NCBI GenBank assembly: GCA_963932465.1
Contig: OZ010800.1
Coordinates: 94,600,807 to 94,664,806, forward strand
Reading direction: 5' to 3'
Length of the DNA stretch: 64,000 nucleotides
Source of the DNA: Maratus speciosus
Taxonomy: Eukaryota > Arthropoda > Arachnida > Araneae > Salticidae
Part shown: positions 13,840 through 24,629 of the stretch, piece after piece
Layout: each line of letters begins with the position of its first letter
Position numbering within the stretch: position 1 is the first letter of the stretch
Translations under genes and position numbers: made by a program
The notes under the pieces: generated by a model
The model's input: only the letters and a program-made list of their open reading frames with translations
The model's database searches: none
What the model was told of the DNA's origin: nothing

Positions 13840-14455
13840 CCAATAATTAAATATAATTAAGGTAATTTAAAAATGAAAGAGAATTATTTTGTTAGCAAAA
13901 AGAAAAAATATATAATAATAAGATTAAATGAAAATATGCTTTTTTTTTTTTTTTTTAAGATTAAATATACTTAAAATAATGAGAAGCAAACAAAGGTGTT
14001 GCTTTCTTTTTTTTGAAATAATATTATCTATTTCTGTATATAGTTGTGTTGAATGTAAATAAAATATTTAATCAAGTTTTAAAAAGTTTCTGTAATTATG
14101 TAATTGATAATGTTTAAGGTGTGTCAATTTATTTTTACTGCTTAAATTTTAGTTTAATTCATAAGTGGAAGAGTTCGTCTAAATAATTCACAACGCAAAC
14201 TCTTAATTTTATTCGTAATTATTTAAAATTTAATAATTACATTTAGACGCGAATTATAATTTAATTTTATTAATGCTTCGCGTTGCTCTTCTACTAGAAT
14301 TATGTAATTACGATCACTTATGTTATTTGAATTTATCTAAGGTATATAAAATTATATACCAATTTACTATGAGGTTGCTCGGTTGATTTGGACCAATTAA
14401 CAATTTTGGATGTAAATTAATTAGAAAATAAACAGGTGTAATTATCTGTCCAGCA

Positions 14456-14835
14456 CATGGAAAACAAAATGGCGGCCATTGGTTATTGAATTTCAATGAA
14501 AGTACTTTCAATAAGGGGTTACCATAGGGGAGACCCTGTTCTGTCGCCAAATACCGCCAAGTTTGTCACCAACTTGGCGATATATCGCCAAATTTGGCGC
14601 CAAAATGAGTCGCCAAAAGTGATGCCAATTTGGCGATGTCTCTAATATTTCGCCAAATTCCCATAGAGTTCCATTGTAAACCTACTTGCTTATAGAAAAT
14701 CAACAAATTGAGATATTTTAATGCAACAAAAACTAATATTAGCTTAAGGGATTATATTAAATTTTTCTTTGATGGCCTAAGTAGGAATTGTCTTTAAAAA
14801 CAAAATTTTTATATTACTTGTTTAATTATAATTTA
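14456..14835 (-). repeat. TTGGCG-rich dispersed repeat, uninterrupted copy
   Basis: Reverse complement of the repeat at about 51480-51764 plus 53803-53875. Between 14535 and 14655 it contains about six CGCCAA and three TTGGCG motifs in alternating orientation, so it can fold into several small hairpins. At 14519-14528 (TTACCATAGG) it shows the unoccupied form of the site that holds a 2-kb insertion in the other copy. Its left edge coincides with the end of the Gag-element array. No protein is coded. Confidence 0.75.
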
Positions 14836-16145
14836 ATCTTTCGAAATTTTTTTAAAGCCGATCAAATTAGCGTGCATTTAGAGACTGCGGTGTCTGGACG
14901 GGGGTTGGCGAGCGTAGCTCGTAGGGGGCCGAACCCCCTAGTGTCTAAAAATTTACCAAACAAAACTAACGGAACGGATGAACCTCATTTCCGTCGCTAT
15001 CGTACTGGGCAACATTGTAAAAACAAGTTATTTCATTTAAAAGGATATATGTTGTTAAAACACTGATTCGTTAAAAAATAAAATAAAAATGTAAATGAAA
15101 AAATAATCATTCCTTTTTTTTTTTTTTTCGACTTAGGCCTTAAAATTTTTCATAATCTATGCTTAACGTATGATTTTTCTTACTTGTTTATGTTACACTT
15201 TGCGGTCTTCGTTATGCTGTGTAACTTCAGACTTAGTTTTTATTTGTTTCTAATTTTTAAATGCAGTTTATACTTATAATGAATTATAACAAGTATAAAA
15301 GAACATATCTTAAAATTAGTTATTTCTGAAAACGGGACGTCTGAATTCTAAAAAATATTTTAAATTCAAAGCATAAAATTATAAAAAATATTTTTTTCTA
15401 ACATCAGATTTACTTTACTCATGAGAAATAAAATAAAAATAACTATCACGCTAAAAAAAAAAAAAAAAAAAAAATACGAAACATGCAGAGAATTGTATAC
15501 AAAAAACAATAGATACATCAATATATTAAAATTTTATTAAAAAGAAAACGCAAATACAGTTATACATGACATAGCGTTTCAAATTAAATATAAAAATATT
15601 AAATAGATGTTTTCGGTAATATAAACTTTGGATGAAGTAGCACATAGCTAAATCCTAGTTAGTATCTTAATGCCGGTTTGTACAAAAATCTACCAAACCG
15701 AATTATTTTTTTATTAATCACTAGGTGGCACTATATGTCAAACAATGATGCATTTGGCATCTTAAATAATCGTAAATAAGTATAAAAATAGAGTTCCCGC
15801 ATTTTTGTGGCAAATCAGCGTAGTAGTAAGTGTAAAAATTGAGTGAATACGAAATCAATCAGCATGCTTCTACCTACTAAAACAAAAAGGTAAGTTACGC
15901 ATATTTTTTTTGAAATTTTAATAATGTTTTAAAATTGAATCACAATTTTAATTGTGTACTGTATACAATTATGCTATTTAAAATTAGTTTTACTTTTGTT
16001 TCGTTTTTTATATTCACTTTTACTTTAATGGTAGAAAATTGTACCAACCGGCACACATGCAGTCTCAATCTTACTGAGGGCGACAAGAAAATAAAAACAA
16101 AAATAGACGTTCATTTCACTGGCCCAGCCCCATATGGATTTTAAA
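14836..16145. other. Non-coding AT-rich spacer
   Basis: No gene recognised. It contains a G/C-rich hairpin (14900-14938), poly-A/T runs and a start-like stretch around 15780-15900. The frame 15935-16144 shows no known domain. Confidence 0.4.
14900..14938. other. Two-tier GC-rich hairpin
   Basis: Outer arms GGGGGTT and AACCCCC enclose an inner stem CGAGC-GTA-GCTCG, and GGGGG/CCCCC pairs are possible on either side. It is flanked by GTGTCT on both sides (about 14890 and 14941). It stands out from the AT-rich surroundings; its function is unknown. Confidence 0.55.
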
Positions 16146-16790
16146 AATTAATCAACACCATTCGTTTGTACTGGTTTCTGCCGCAAAAATTTTCGTTTTG
16201 CCACTTCTCTTCTCTCGTTATAACGAACAAATTGGCGCAGTGCCAGGGGAACGACAGCCCCGTCCCATGAACAACATCAACATTTTATTACCACATTCGT
16301 TTATGCTACTTTTATGCTGGTTTTTGCTGCAAAAAGTTTCGTTTGTGCCACTTTCGTTCTATCTCGTTATAACGAATTTTTGTAATTCAAGATCACTTAT
16401 AGGAAATTATTTATGAAAATCGTAAATAAATACATGACACGAAATGATATACCTAATTCTTTAGTGCTGTGTAAATGTTGGTTTGTGCCATAAAAAGTTT
16501 CGTTTGTGTCCTTCTGGTTCCCTCGATATAACGAATTTTCCAATATTTCAACACAGGGCGAACATTTCGGGGGATCCGTCCAATCAACGAAATCTAAACT
16601 GTATTACGGCATTCATTTGTGCTGGTTTTTGTTGCAAAATGTTTCCTTTGTGCCACTTCCAATCTCTCGTTATAAGGAATGTTTATATTTCAAGGGCACA
16701 TAAAGAATGTCGCCTATGAATAAATACGTGTCACGAAATTAGACGCGTAATTCTTTAGTGCTATGCAATTGCCGGTTTGGACTCTCACAA
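16146..16790 (+). repeat. Diverged direct repeats upstream of piggyBac remnant
   Basis: Four imperfect copies of a module (GCTGGTTTTTGCTGCAAAA, then TTCGTTTGTGCCAC, then CTCGTTATAACGAA) lie at about 16165, 16317, 16478 and 16618. A second module (ATTCTTTAGTGCT and GGTTTGTGCC) recurs at about 16457 and 16750. Spacing is irregular, about 140-300 bases. They may be subterminal repeats of the adjacent transposon, which is inference. The small frames here are accidental. Confidence 0.55.
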
Positions 16791-16794
16791 AGAA

Positions 16795-18310
16795 AAATTC
16801 TCACAAAGAAAAATATTCTTGCCTTCATTGGCATTTTATTAGTGTCTGAATATAAAAAATTACGTAACAGGAGACTATTGGGCTCTTTCAACTGACGTGC
16901 CCAAAAATTTAATTTCACAGTCGTTGAGAAGAGACACTTTTGATGAAATTTGAGATCAGTACATTTCGCAAATAACATGGAAATGGACGATGATAGATTA
17001 TTAAAGTTCGCCCCCTTTTTGAGCCCTTCAACAAATCATGCAAAGATTTAGACCAGTGGCGTGGCGTGAAAATTTTCGGTGGTCATCGCAATTATTTAAG
17101 TTTGTGGTGAAAAATTATTAACTCTAAAATTCAATGGTTCAATGTTCAAAAAAGAAACTTTAAATCTTACCTTCACTTATACATGAACTCCAAATGTTCT
17201 GCTAAAACTGGATCGTAGAGTTTTACAAGCTTATTAAGAGTTTTAAAATATTGCTTGTTCATCGCCGCATCCAGCGATGACCGGACGCCACGCCACTGAT
17301 TTAGACATCCCAGAATATCTCAGTGTAGATGAGTCCATAGTCCCTTATTATGGATTTAGACAGTTTATAACAGAAAAACCGAATCGATTTGGTTGTAAAC
17401 TTTGGGTATTATCCTCCTCCTCAGATGGACTTCTTCAAGCAGAACCTTATTCTGGTGCATCCAAGTACTTCCCGATACTGGTTAGGCCAAGGATCTGATG
17501 TTGTTCTTGGATTATTAGAAAAATGCAAAATGCTAGACGGAACTCATTTCGTCATGTACAATTTTTTTCTCGTATTCCCTTATTAAAAAAACTGTTTAAG
17601 AGGTGTATTGCGGTACCTTCTGCATTGAGAGCGAATAGACAATTGAATGCTCCATTGAATACCAGAAATATAATGAAAAAAAAACTGGAACTGAAACATA
17701 TGAACATTCTTGCAATAAAGATATTATTGTTGTGAAATGAAAGGACAATACAGTAGTAGCGGTTGCGAACAGTAAAGTACGCACAAAACCATGTAAACCA
17801 GCTAGTAGATGCAGTGCCTCTGAAAAAACGAAATTATTAGCTCCTATGCCACAGCAATTGAAAACTTATAACAAACACATCGGAAATGTGGATCTTTTTG
17901 ATAAATCCGTTGCGAATTACAGTATCAGAATTCGTTCAAGAAAATGCTGGTGGTCACTTTTTTCATAGATGCTTAATTCTAGCGTTGTAAATGGATGGCG
18001 AGAACACAGAAATCTAGGCAACAATATTTCACTACTTGAATTCACCCGACAATGAACACAAGGACTATTAAGAAGCTACGGTACACTACCCAGTGGCCCT
18101 GGTAAACCTCTTACAATAAGGCATAAAGCTAAAAATGAACAAAGATTTGAACGTAGAAACAATTGGATAGTCAAATCAGAGCAGAAACATGTCCGTTGTA
18201 AAAAGTGTGGGCGGAAGAAATGGTTATAAGTGCGAAAATTGTAATAAAACCCTTCATCACGAATGCCATAAAATTTTTCAAGCTGTCATGTTGATTCTAA
18301 TGCATAAATA
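16795..18310 (+). pseudogene. piggyBac-type transposase, decayed
   Basis: Fragments in all three plus frames follow the order of a piggyBac (DDE_Tnp_1_7) transposase: a YWALSTDVP-like N-terminal part near 16870, KVRPLFEPFNKSC near 17010, LSVDESIVPYYG near 17310, RFGCKLWVLSSS near 17385, GQGSDVVLGLL near 17490, NVDLFDKSVANY near 17887 and SRKCWWSLF near 17937. It ends in a cysteine-rich segment (CKKCG, then CENC and HHEC) at about 18195-18270, as in the family's C-terminal zinc domain. At the second catalytic Asp (family FDNFF) the remnant reads MYNFF. Several frameshifts and stops, and a hAT MITE at 17054-17298, break it. It is an inactive relic. Confidence 0.85.
17054..17298 (+). mobile_element. 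hAT-type MITE inside piggyBac
   Basis: A 245-bp element with terminal inverted repeats CAGTGGCGTGGCGT. It is flanked by a perfect 8-bp direct repeat ATTTAGAC (17046-17053 and 17299-17306). An 8-bp target duplication is the hallmark of the hAT superfamily. Removing it with one duplication joins the piggyBac reading frame directly, which confirms the insertion. A second copy lies inverted at 39705-39948. It has no coding capacity. Confidence 0.93.
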
Positions 18311-21097
18311 TTCAGTTTAATAAAAAATATTTTACTATTTTTTAAAGGTAATTATAATTTTTAAATATTTTTTTCTAAGTTTTAGAAATTTAAATTATAT
18401 ATTTTACGAAATTTTCTTTTGGTCATTGAATTGCAATTAAATTTTTGAAATATAATTTTAATTTTTAAAAATCCTTATTATGCAAGTATAAGTAATATTT
18501 TACCATTATATAAATATAGAATCTGTTATAATAATAATAATTATTATTATTTCAATCAAACAATAAATTCAAAATTTGCATAAAAAAGTGATTTCATTCT
18601 ACGCAAACGCCGATTGCTACGAAAATCTACCATTAAAAATACTTAAACATTAAATACAATGGGAGAATTAAAATTCATGTACGCTGTTTTTAATAGACAC
18701 ATAGTAAATAAATACGAACAAAAAATTCAAAATTGATGGAGTACTTTAAAGTCGGCATTAATGGGTTAAGATTAAATAAGCGTCTTTAGTCTTGTTTTAA
18801 TAGATCCGTAAGCAGAAATTATTTGAGAATATGTTATTTTGTGCTGAACTAACACAGAATTCCCACAGTCGTTTTTCTTCAACTGAACATTGCAAAATGA
18901 AAAGATTCTGCTATCTATTGACGTGTTTAGCAAGTATTGTTGAATTTTATATGATATTTTATATGATATTTGTATGTAATGCATGTATAAAGGTAACAAA
19001 TATCGTTTACACAGAGGCAGTTCGTTCTACCAATAAAACCTCATATGAGATTGCCATTGTTGAGAGAGCTAACCTTTGCATAAATATGCATAATACACTT
19101 TGGAGAAGTCCAGTTTCAATCACGTCGTAATCGAAACTTACAAATAAAATCGCACACAAATGCGAACTGAAAATTAAACACGCAACTGCTTTCTGATAAA
19201 ATGTTCTACTACCTTTCCGGACTGTTCCCTTAGAAGGAAAGTAGGTAGAGGGGCTGAATTCCGATTTTTACCTGAGTGGCAACGGTCGGCCCACCCACTC
19301 TCCCCTGAACATCACTCCATTCCGGACAGTCTTGAAGTAAGGAAAGAGGGGCGGGTAAGGTTCCATGGCGCCTGTTTCGCGAGTGAAGGCGGTCGGCCCA
19401 CATGCCCTCTCTAAACCGCAGACCGACAGCTATGAGTGATACCCATGCTGCTTCGGTCGAAGTTTTAAACGTGCCAGCATTCAAAATTTGATGTTTACTG
19501 ATTCAAACTTATTGAATTTAGCTTTTAAATTTTTCCGGTGTGAATTTCAGTTAGCTGATCTAAGACGATTCCGGGAACTCTTAAAGGAAGAAAGATCGGA
19601 GATTCCTTGATTCCGCATACTTCACAAGTGGCAGCGGTCGCTATCATTGACTTGTAAAGAAAAAAAATAACGCAGTAGTTCAAAATATTATACTGTCGTA
19701 CATTATAGTAGGAAAATGTATAGATTTTAAACCTTTATTATAAGTATTTGTTAAAGACATTACGTTAAAACTTTTAACAGTACACTGTCTTCATATATTT
19801 TATTCTTATGATTATTAAATTAAACGAACAGTAATATAAAATTGCTGCCATATTTTATCTCATTAGTTAAAAAAAAATAAAAATTCTAAATAAGAAAAGA
19901 AAAATTATATTTTAATGTCTGTCCTTTTCGTAAACAATTTTTGAGAAACATACATGTAATAACTTCAGATATTGTAATAAAAAACTAAGAACTAAGTTTA
20001 AAACTTACCAGTCAAGCTGAATTAACATGGAGAAAATTCATTTTAAAATTCTTCTTAAAAAAAAAAAAAAAAATAAAAAAAATAAATCTCTGTTAGGATA
20101 ACATAATTCATTCATTTTCTGAATAACAATCAATTGAATATAATTTCAGGCGTTATTTTGTATTTTGAAACTAACAGCTGAAATAAAATTTAAAAAGTAT
20201 TTTACAAGGTTTTTTTTTATTGTTTTAACTAAAAACATTTTGCTGTAAGCAATCTAGATAACAGCAAGTATGCGAACAAATATTTTAAATGTTTTATTTT
20301 TCTCGTTTCTTTTCTCGAAGAATATTTAGAAGAATCGGAGAACATTCATGTAATTTCTCTTTTCTCAGAGCTATTTGTATTTTTCAAACCTAACTTTTAA
20401 TTTTACGCTTAAAAAATTAGAATGTGAAATAAACAAATCAACAGAAATTTGATAAAATGAATTATATCTTAGCCTATTTAAGAAGTTATTTTCTGAGTTC
20501 TAAACTGGCATAATATATTGTTATATTGACTTTGCTCATAAGAAAATAGATGAAACATTTAAAACAAATTTTCGAAACAAAAGTTTATGTAGTTATATTT
20601 TAACTGCAATTTAATAATACTACGAGGTGGAACCTGTCGAATTTCCACGAAAGAAAATGTTTATGAAAGAACTGTGGCATTGATTTATAATAAACCTAAA
20701 AAATTTCAATAAAAAATCCTTCGAACATTGGTTCATACATCGAATATCTGACTCTTAAAACAAATAGTACTTTAATCTAAAAATACCGAAATGCTATTTT
20801 CTTAAACTTCATCTGTTCCAAAGTAATAAAAAAATAAATTTTATTCATATACGTAATCAGTAAAATATAATCAAGATAAGTATTTATGATGAAATTATTA
20901 ATTGAGGCTCTTATGCTGCATATTATGGAAGGACAAATCTGCAAAAAAATTCACTCTAACGCAATCATCAGATATTTTTCTCATGAAATCTAAACCTTAC
21001 GTCATTTTTACCTTCTCAAAATTTAGTTACGTATCATTCTCTTACACATTCGCCATTTTAATAATATTTTCTCGCGCAGTAATTTATTACTAAACTA
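18311..21097. other. Non-coding spacer
   Basis: AT-rich and without a recognised gene. The 99-codon frame 18831-19130 contains a hydrophobic stretch but no family I know. Poly-A runs lie near 20060. Confidence 0.4.
19200..19650 (+). repeat. GC-richer block with three degenerate copies
   Basis: Three segments (about 19218-19303, 19321-19403 and 19571-19640) share CCGGAC/CCGGGA, then AAGGAAAG, then GTGGCARCGGTCG. The block is richer in G and C than its surroundings. The minus frame 19230-19484 across it is probably accidental. Identity unknown. Confidence 0.4.
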
Positions 21098-21640
21098 GCA
21101 GACCCGCCTGGTGTTGCCTGAGGTCAATAAATATTAACCTTAAACAAATCTCAAGTTTGTACGATTTTACACCTTTTGAAATTCTTTTAAATGAAACTAA
21201 TTTCGGAGGACCCCATTGCCTTCCGCAGTGTCTAGAGTGTTCCCAACAAACTTCTTTCTGAACGAACCTGTAACATGGGTCCCCGTTACCTAAGGCAGCA
21301 TGTACCTGAAGTGCTCCACGCGTACCAGAGACAATCGAAAACTAAGTCGCGTGAGAAAAACTTCGTAGTAATCAAGTTCATAGAATCTAAAAAAGAATGC
21401 ATCACTATTGATAGAAAATTTTGGTAACAGAAGTCTAAGGTAAAATTTCATAATACAGAAAATAGCCGAATTGTAATCTAAGTTGAATGAACCAAATCCC
21501 ATTGAAATTGTGTCCTTATAATTCGAGAAAAAATGCGCCCCTAAGCGGTGCAAGATGGTCACCCTCCCCTTGGGAATTTCACGAATTGCTTTTAACATTA
21601 ACGTAATTGGTGTTGAAAATGGAGGTTAATGTTCGAAAAC
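21098..21640 (-). mobile_element. Possible Helitron-like 3' terminal fragment
   Basis: Read on the minus strand, the sequence ending at about 21095 is GGCAACACCAGGCGGGTC followed by TGCTAGT. A GC-rich stretch ending in CTAG before T resembles Helitron 3' ends. The segment behind it is unlike the neighbouring spacer and runs into the repeat array. No Rep/helicase sequence is present. Tentative. Confidence 0.3.
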
Positions 21641-23506
21641 AGTGGTACTTGGTAGAAGGAGATTAATATTCAAAATTTGTGTCAGCTAAAGTCTGGGAAA
21701 TTTTTTTGTGATTCATGTAGTAGCAGGAGGACTTCAGAAGTTCTTAAAAAAAAGCTAGTGAATCAGACTGTTTTTAAGGGACCTATAAAAAAGGACCCAA
21801 AGAAGCACAACTGATAGTAAAGAGGCCTAACATGAAAACTTGTTAAAAGGTCTAAGTTCATAGAACTTTAGATCTTCAATTAGTCAAAATTAAGCATAAG
21901 GTATGAATTAATCTTTAGAATAAAATTTTAATGAAATGCGCAAAAAATTAGGCGAAATGATTAAAACAGGGCCCTAGGGTCCAGTAAAAATAAGAGGGTG
22001 TTGATCCGGGGAGAAGAGTGCAAGACTCAAATTTAAAATTTTGCATTGAGAATGCGATAAAATTAGGAAGTGAAAAATGCATGCCGCACAAAACGTGCAA
22101 GGGGCCCTGGACCGGGCCCCATGGAATCCTAAATTGCCCCAGGATTTTAACTAGAATAAAGAAAAGGGAGAATAACTAAATGAAAAAAGGATTCCAAAAA
22201 TGATCGGATTAAGAGGAGGCCATTTATTAACAATTTATGGTGCAAAAACTTTAAGGTGACCTGTACTGGGCCCCAAGCGACGAGGAACTTAAGTGGCATG
22301 CAGTTTCATAAAAATATACTTTTCAATCGTTTTTAAAGTAGTCAGAGGATGCTAAAAATATCTTTTAAAAATTGCAAGAAATTCCGATCATTTTTAAAGA
22401 AGCTGCACCAAAGGCTCCCAAGAAGGCGATGAATAATCAAAATTCATGGTAGCTGAAGTCTGATTTTTTATTTATTTATTTATTCATTTTTTGTTATTCA
22501 TGTAGTTGCTGGAGAACCTAAGAAGTTATTAGAAAAAAAGCTAGTAAATCGGACCATTTTTAGGGGAGCTATAATAGGGGGCCAGAAAGGATCCAACTGA
22601 TAGTTCAGAACAGGGCACTAACAGGAAAACGTGTTAAAAAGTTTTAGTACTTAGCGTTTTAGATCTTCAAGTATTTAAAATTAAAGTAACCAGAGGACGC
22701 TAGAACTATGTTAAAGAAAATTGCATGTAATTCGGATCAGTTTTAAAGAAGCTGCAACAAGGGCCCCTAGAAGGCGATTAATATTCAAAATTTGTGCTAG
22801 CTGATGTCTGAGAAAAAAAAAAATTCGTTCATGTAGTAGTTTGAAGGCCTGAAAAATTAATAGAAAAAAGCTAGTGAATCAACCATTTTAAGGGAGCTAT
22901 AGTAGGAGGCCCAAAAGGGGGAAACTGATAGTTAAAAACAGGGTCTTAACTTAAAAACATGTTAAAATGGTCTTGTTACTTAGCGTGTTAGATCTTCAAT
23001 TAGTCAAAATTAAGCAGAGGGTATGAATTATTCGATGGAAAGAAATGCACCAAAAATTGGGTAAAAGTTAAAAAAGGGCCTTCGGACCCGAATAAAAATA
23101 TGACGGTGTTGATCCAAGAAGAAGAGTCCAATATTCAACTTTAAAATTATGTACTAAGAAGGTGAGAAAATCAGGGGTTGAAAAATGCTTGGTGCAGAAA
23201 CAGTTCAAGGTGCCCTGGACTGGGCCCCACGGCACCCTAGGGTCTCCAGGATCTAAACTGGAAGGTAGAAATGTTAGAATAACGAAATGGAAAAATGATC
23301 TGAAAAATAAATATTGGATTAAAAGGAAGCAATTTATTAAACTTTTATTCGCATAAAACTTCAAGGGCCCCTGTATCGGGTCCCAGTTCTAGGGTCCTAC
23401 CTGGAGAGTGGAAAGGCGAGAATAAGTAATTGGAGAAAGGTCCCCGAAAAAGGATTGAATAAAAAGGGGGCAAGTTATTAAAAAATTAGTGCAAAAAACT
23501 TAAAGA
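21640..23506 (+). repeat. Complex diverged tandem repeat array
   Basis: Module A (start GGCGATTAATATTCAAAATT, then GCTAGTGAATC, then TTAGATCTTCAA) occurs at about 21650, 22415 and 22770. Module B (GTGTTGATCC, AAGAGTCCAA, GGGCCCTGGACCGGGCCCC) occurs at about 22000 and 23105, a period near 1.1 kb. Part of module B is palindromic. No protein frame is maintained between copies. The LTR element at 23512 is inserted in the array, and array-like sequence resumes after 28851. Confidence 0.7.
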
Positions 23507-23511
23507 GGTCC
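23507..23511. repeat. Target site duplication, left
   Basis: GGTCC immediately before TGTGACAG; repeated at 28846-28850. Confidence 0.85.
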
Positions 23512-24555
23512 TGTGACAGCGTTTCTGTCCCATAGGTATCATTTTTATTCAAAATTAATTTAAAACATAACTTTCTTACTTTTAGATCATATTAGCCTCC
23601 CCCCCCCCTTTATTATAATGAAATAGGTGATTAAATTCATTTCTCAAAAATATCCAGATTTTATTAATGTGGTTTCGTTCTTTTTCTAAAAACATCTTTA
23701 TTTCACGCCGCTCAAAGATTCATTTCCTTTTTTCTTTTTTTTCCCTTATCTGTCTGTTCCACTGCAGCTGCTAGTAACAATATATCTTCATTTAATTTCA
23801 TGCAGAGAAAAGCTTCCTTATCACTGCTGAGATGGAACCGTTGAAAATCTTTTAACAACGAATGTGAAAGGAATGTATTTTATGCGAGTCCTGCATCTTT
23901 CCCTTTCCTCGGTCTGCAGTATGTAATTTTAAGTAACACTTGTTTAAGCGAATGCCAGTCTGTAATATAAACACCTCCCAGATGTTTCTGCAGTCTCTCA
24001 CATCGAAATGAGATGCGGTTTTTAAATTCACGTTGCATGGAGGTTAAATCTTTTTGTCAGTTGGTTTTACCAGATGCCTTACTTGGCATTTCTCAATTGT
24101 ATGTTGCGGGCATTTTTAACGTAATCATTTCGCTTAAATAATGATTCCCAGGATTTGTGGACTGGCAACCATTTTCCATGACGCGTTTCATTGTTCTCAT
24201 CGGGGTTGCTGGATTTTTGGGATAATCATTTGGCTCGCGAATAAAACATTTGTCCACAGTTCGTTCAGGTTGCCAATGTTTGAATTTGGCGAAGTGTAGC
24301 AACGAGTGTGATATGATTCTTGTGAAATGTCTCTCTCAACTTTTGATCTCCAAAGAAAAAGGATGTAAGATCTTCACGGGTCACGCCCAGGCGTACCTTG
24401 TAAAATATTTACTCTCTCTCTCACTCTTAATTAATTATGAGAAAGATCTCTTTTGTAACTTTAAATTTAAAATGTTGAATAAATTTTCATAGTTCCTGTA
24501 ATATGGTTGGAGTTTTTGCACTTAAGTAATCGAACCCCACTGAATCCTCATTACA
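23512..24555 (+). repeat. Left LTR, long form
   Basis: 1044 bp. It matches the right LTR except for an extra ~446-450 bases (about 24064-24510). The edges of that segment share GTTG, so either the right LTR lost it between short matches or the left LTR gained it. The extra segment is less AT-rich than the rest. Confidence 0.85.
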
Positions 24556-24594
24556 TAAATTTGGCCCATCGGCCGGAGTTTTCTCCAACCTAAA

Positions 24595-24629
<35 letters not shown>

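Larger units (their letters stand above)
1..14455 (+). mobile_element. Tandem array of a Gag-encoding, pol-less retroelement
   Basis: Positions 1-6680 match 7630-14455 almost base for base, with small indels in homopolymers and one 168-bp duplication in the second unit. The order is: internal region (1-5246), candidate LTR (5247-6069), leader (6070-7559), Gag gene (7560-8812), long non-coding 3' region (8813-13016), candidate LTR (13017-13839), leader fragment (13840-14455). The array therefore looks like internal-LTR-internal-LTR-internal, as expected of a concatemer that shares LTRs. No protease, reverse transcriptase or integrase can be seen in any frame. The similarity ends abruptly at 6680/14455, where another repeat begins in the second unit. 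The left end lies outside the window. The repeat is seen directly; the retroelement reading rests on the Gag. Confidence 0.75.

Noticed and set aside
18831..19130. 99-codon frame with a hydrophobic stretch
   Set aside because: No family, no neighbouring support, plausible by chance.
19230..19484. 84-codon minus-strand frame
   Set aside because: Falls on a GC-richer repeat block, where chance frames are longer.
24521..24550. Minus-strand GGTTCGATTAC, tRNA T-arm or B-box resemblance
   Set aside because: No A box or cloverleaf around it; it is simply part of the LTR end.
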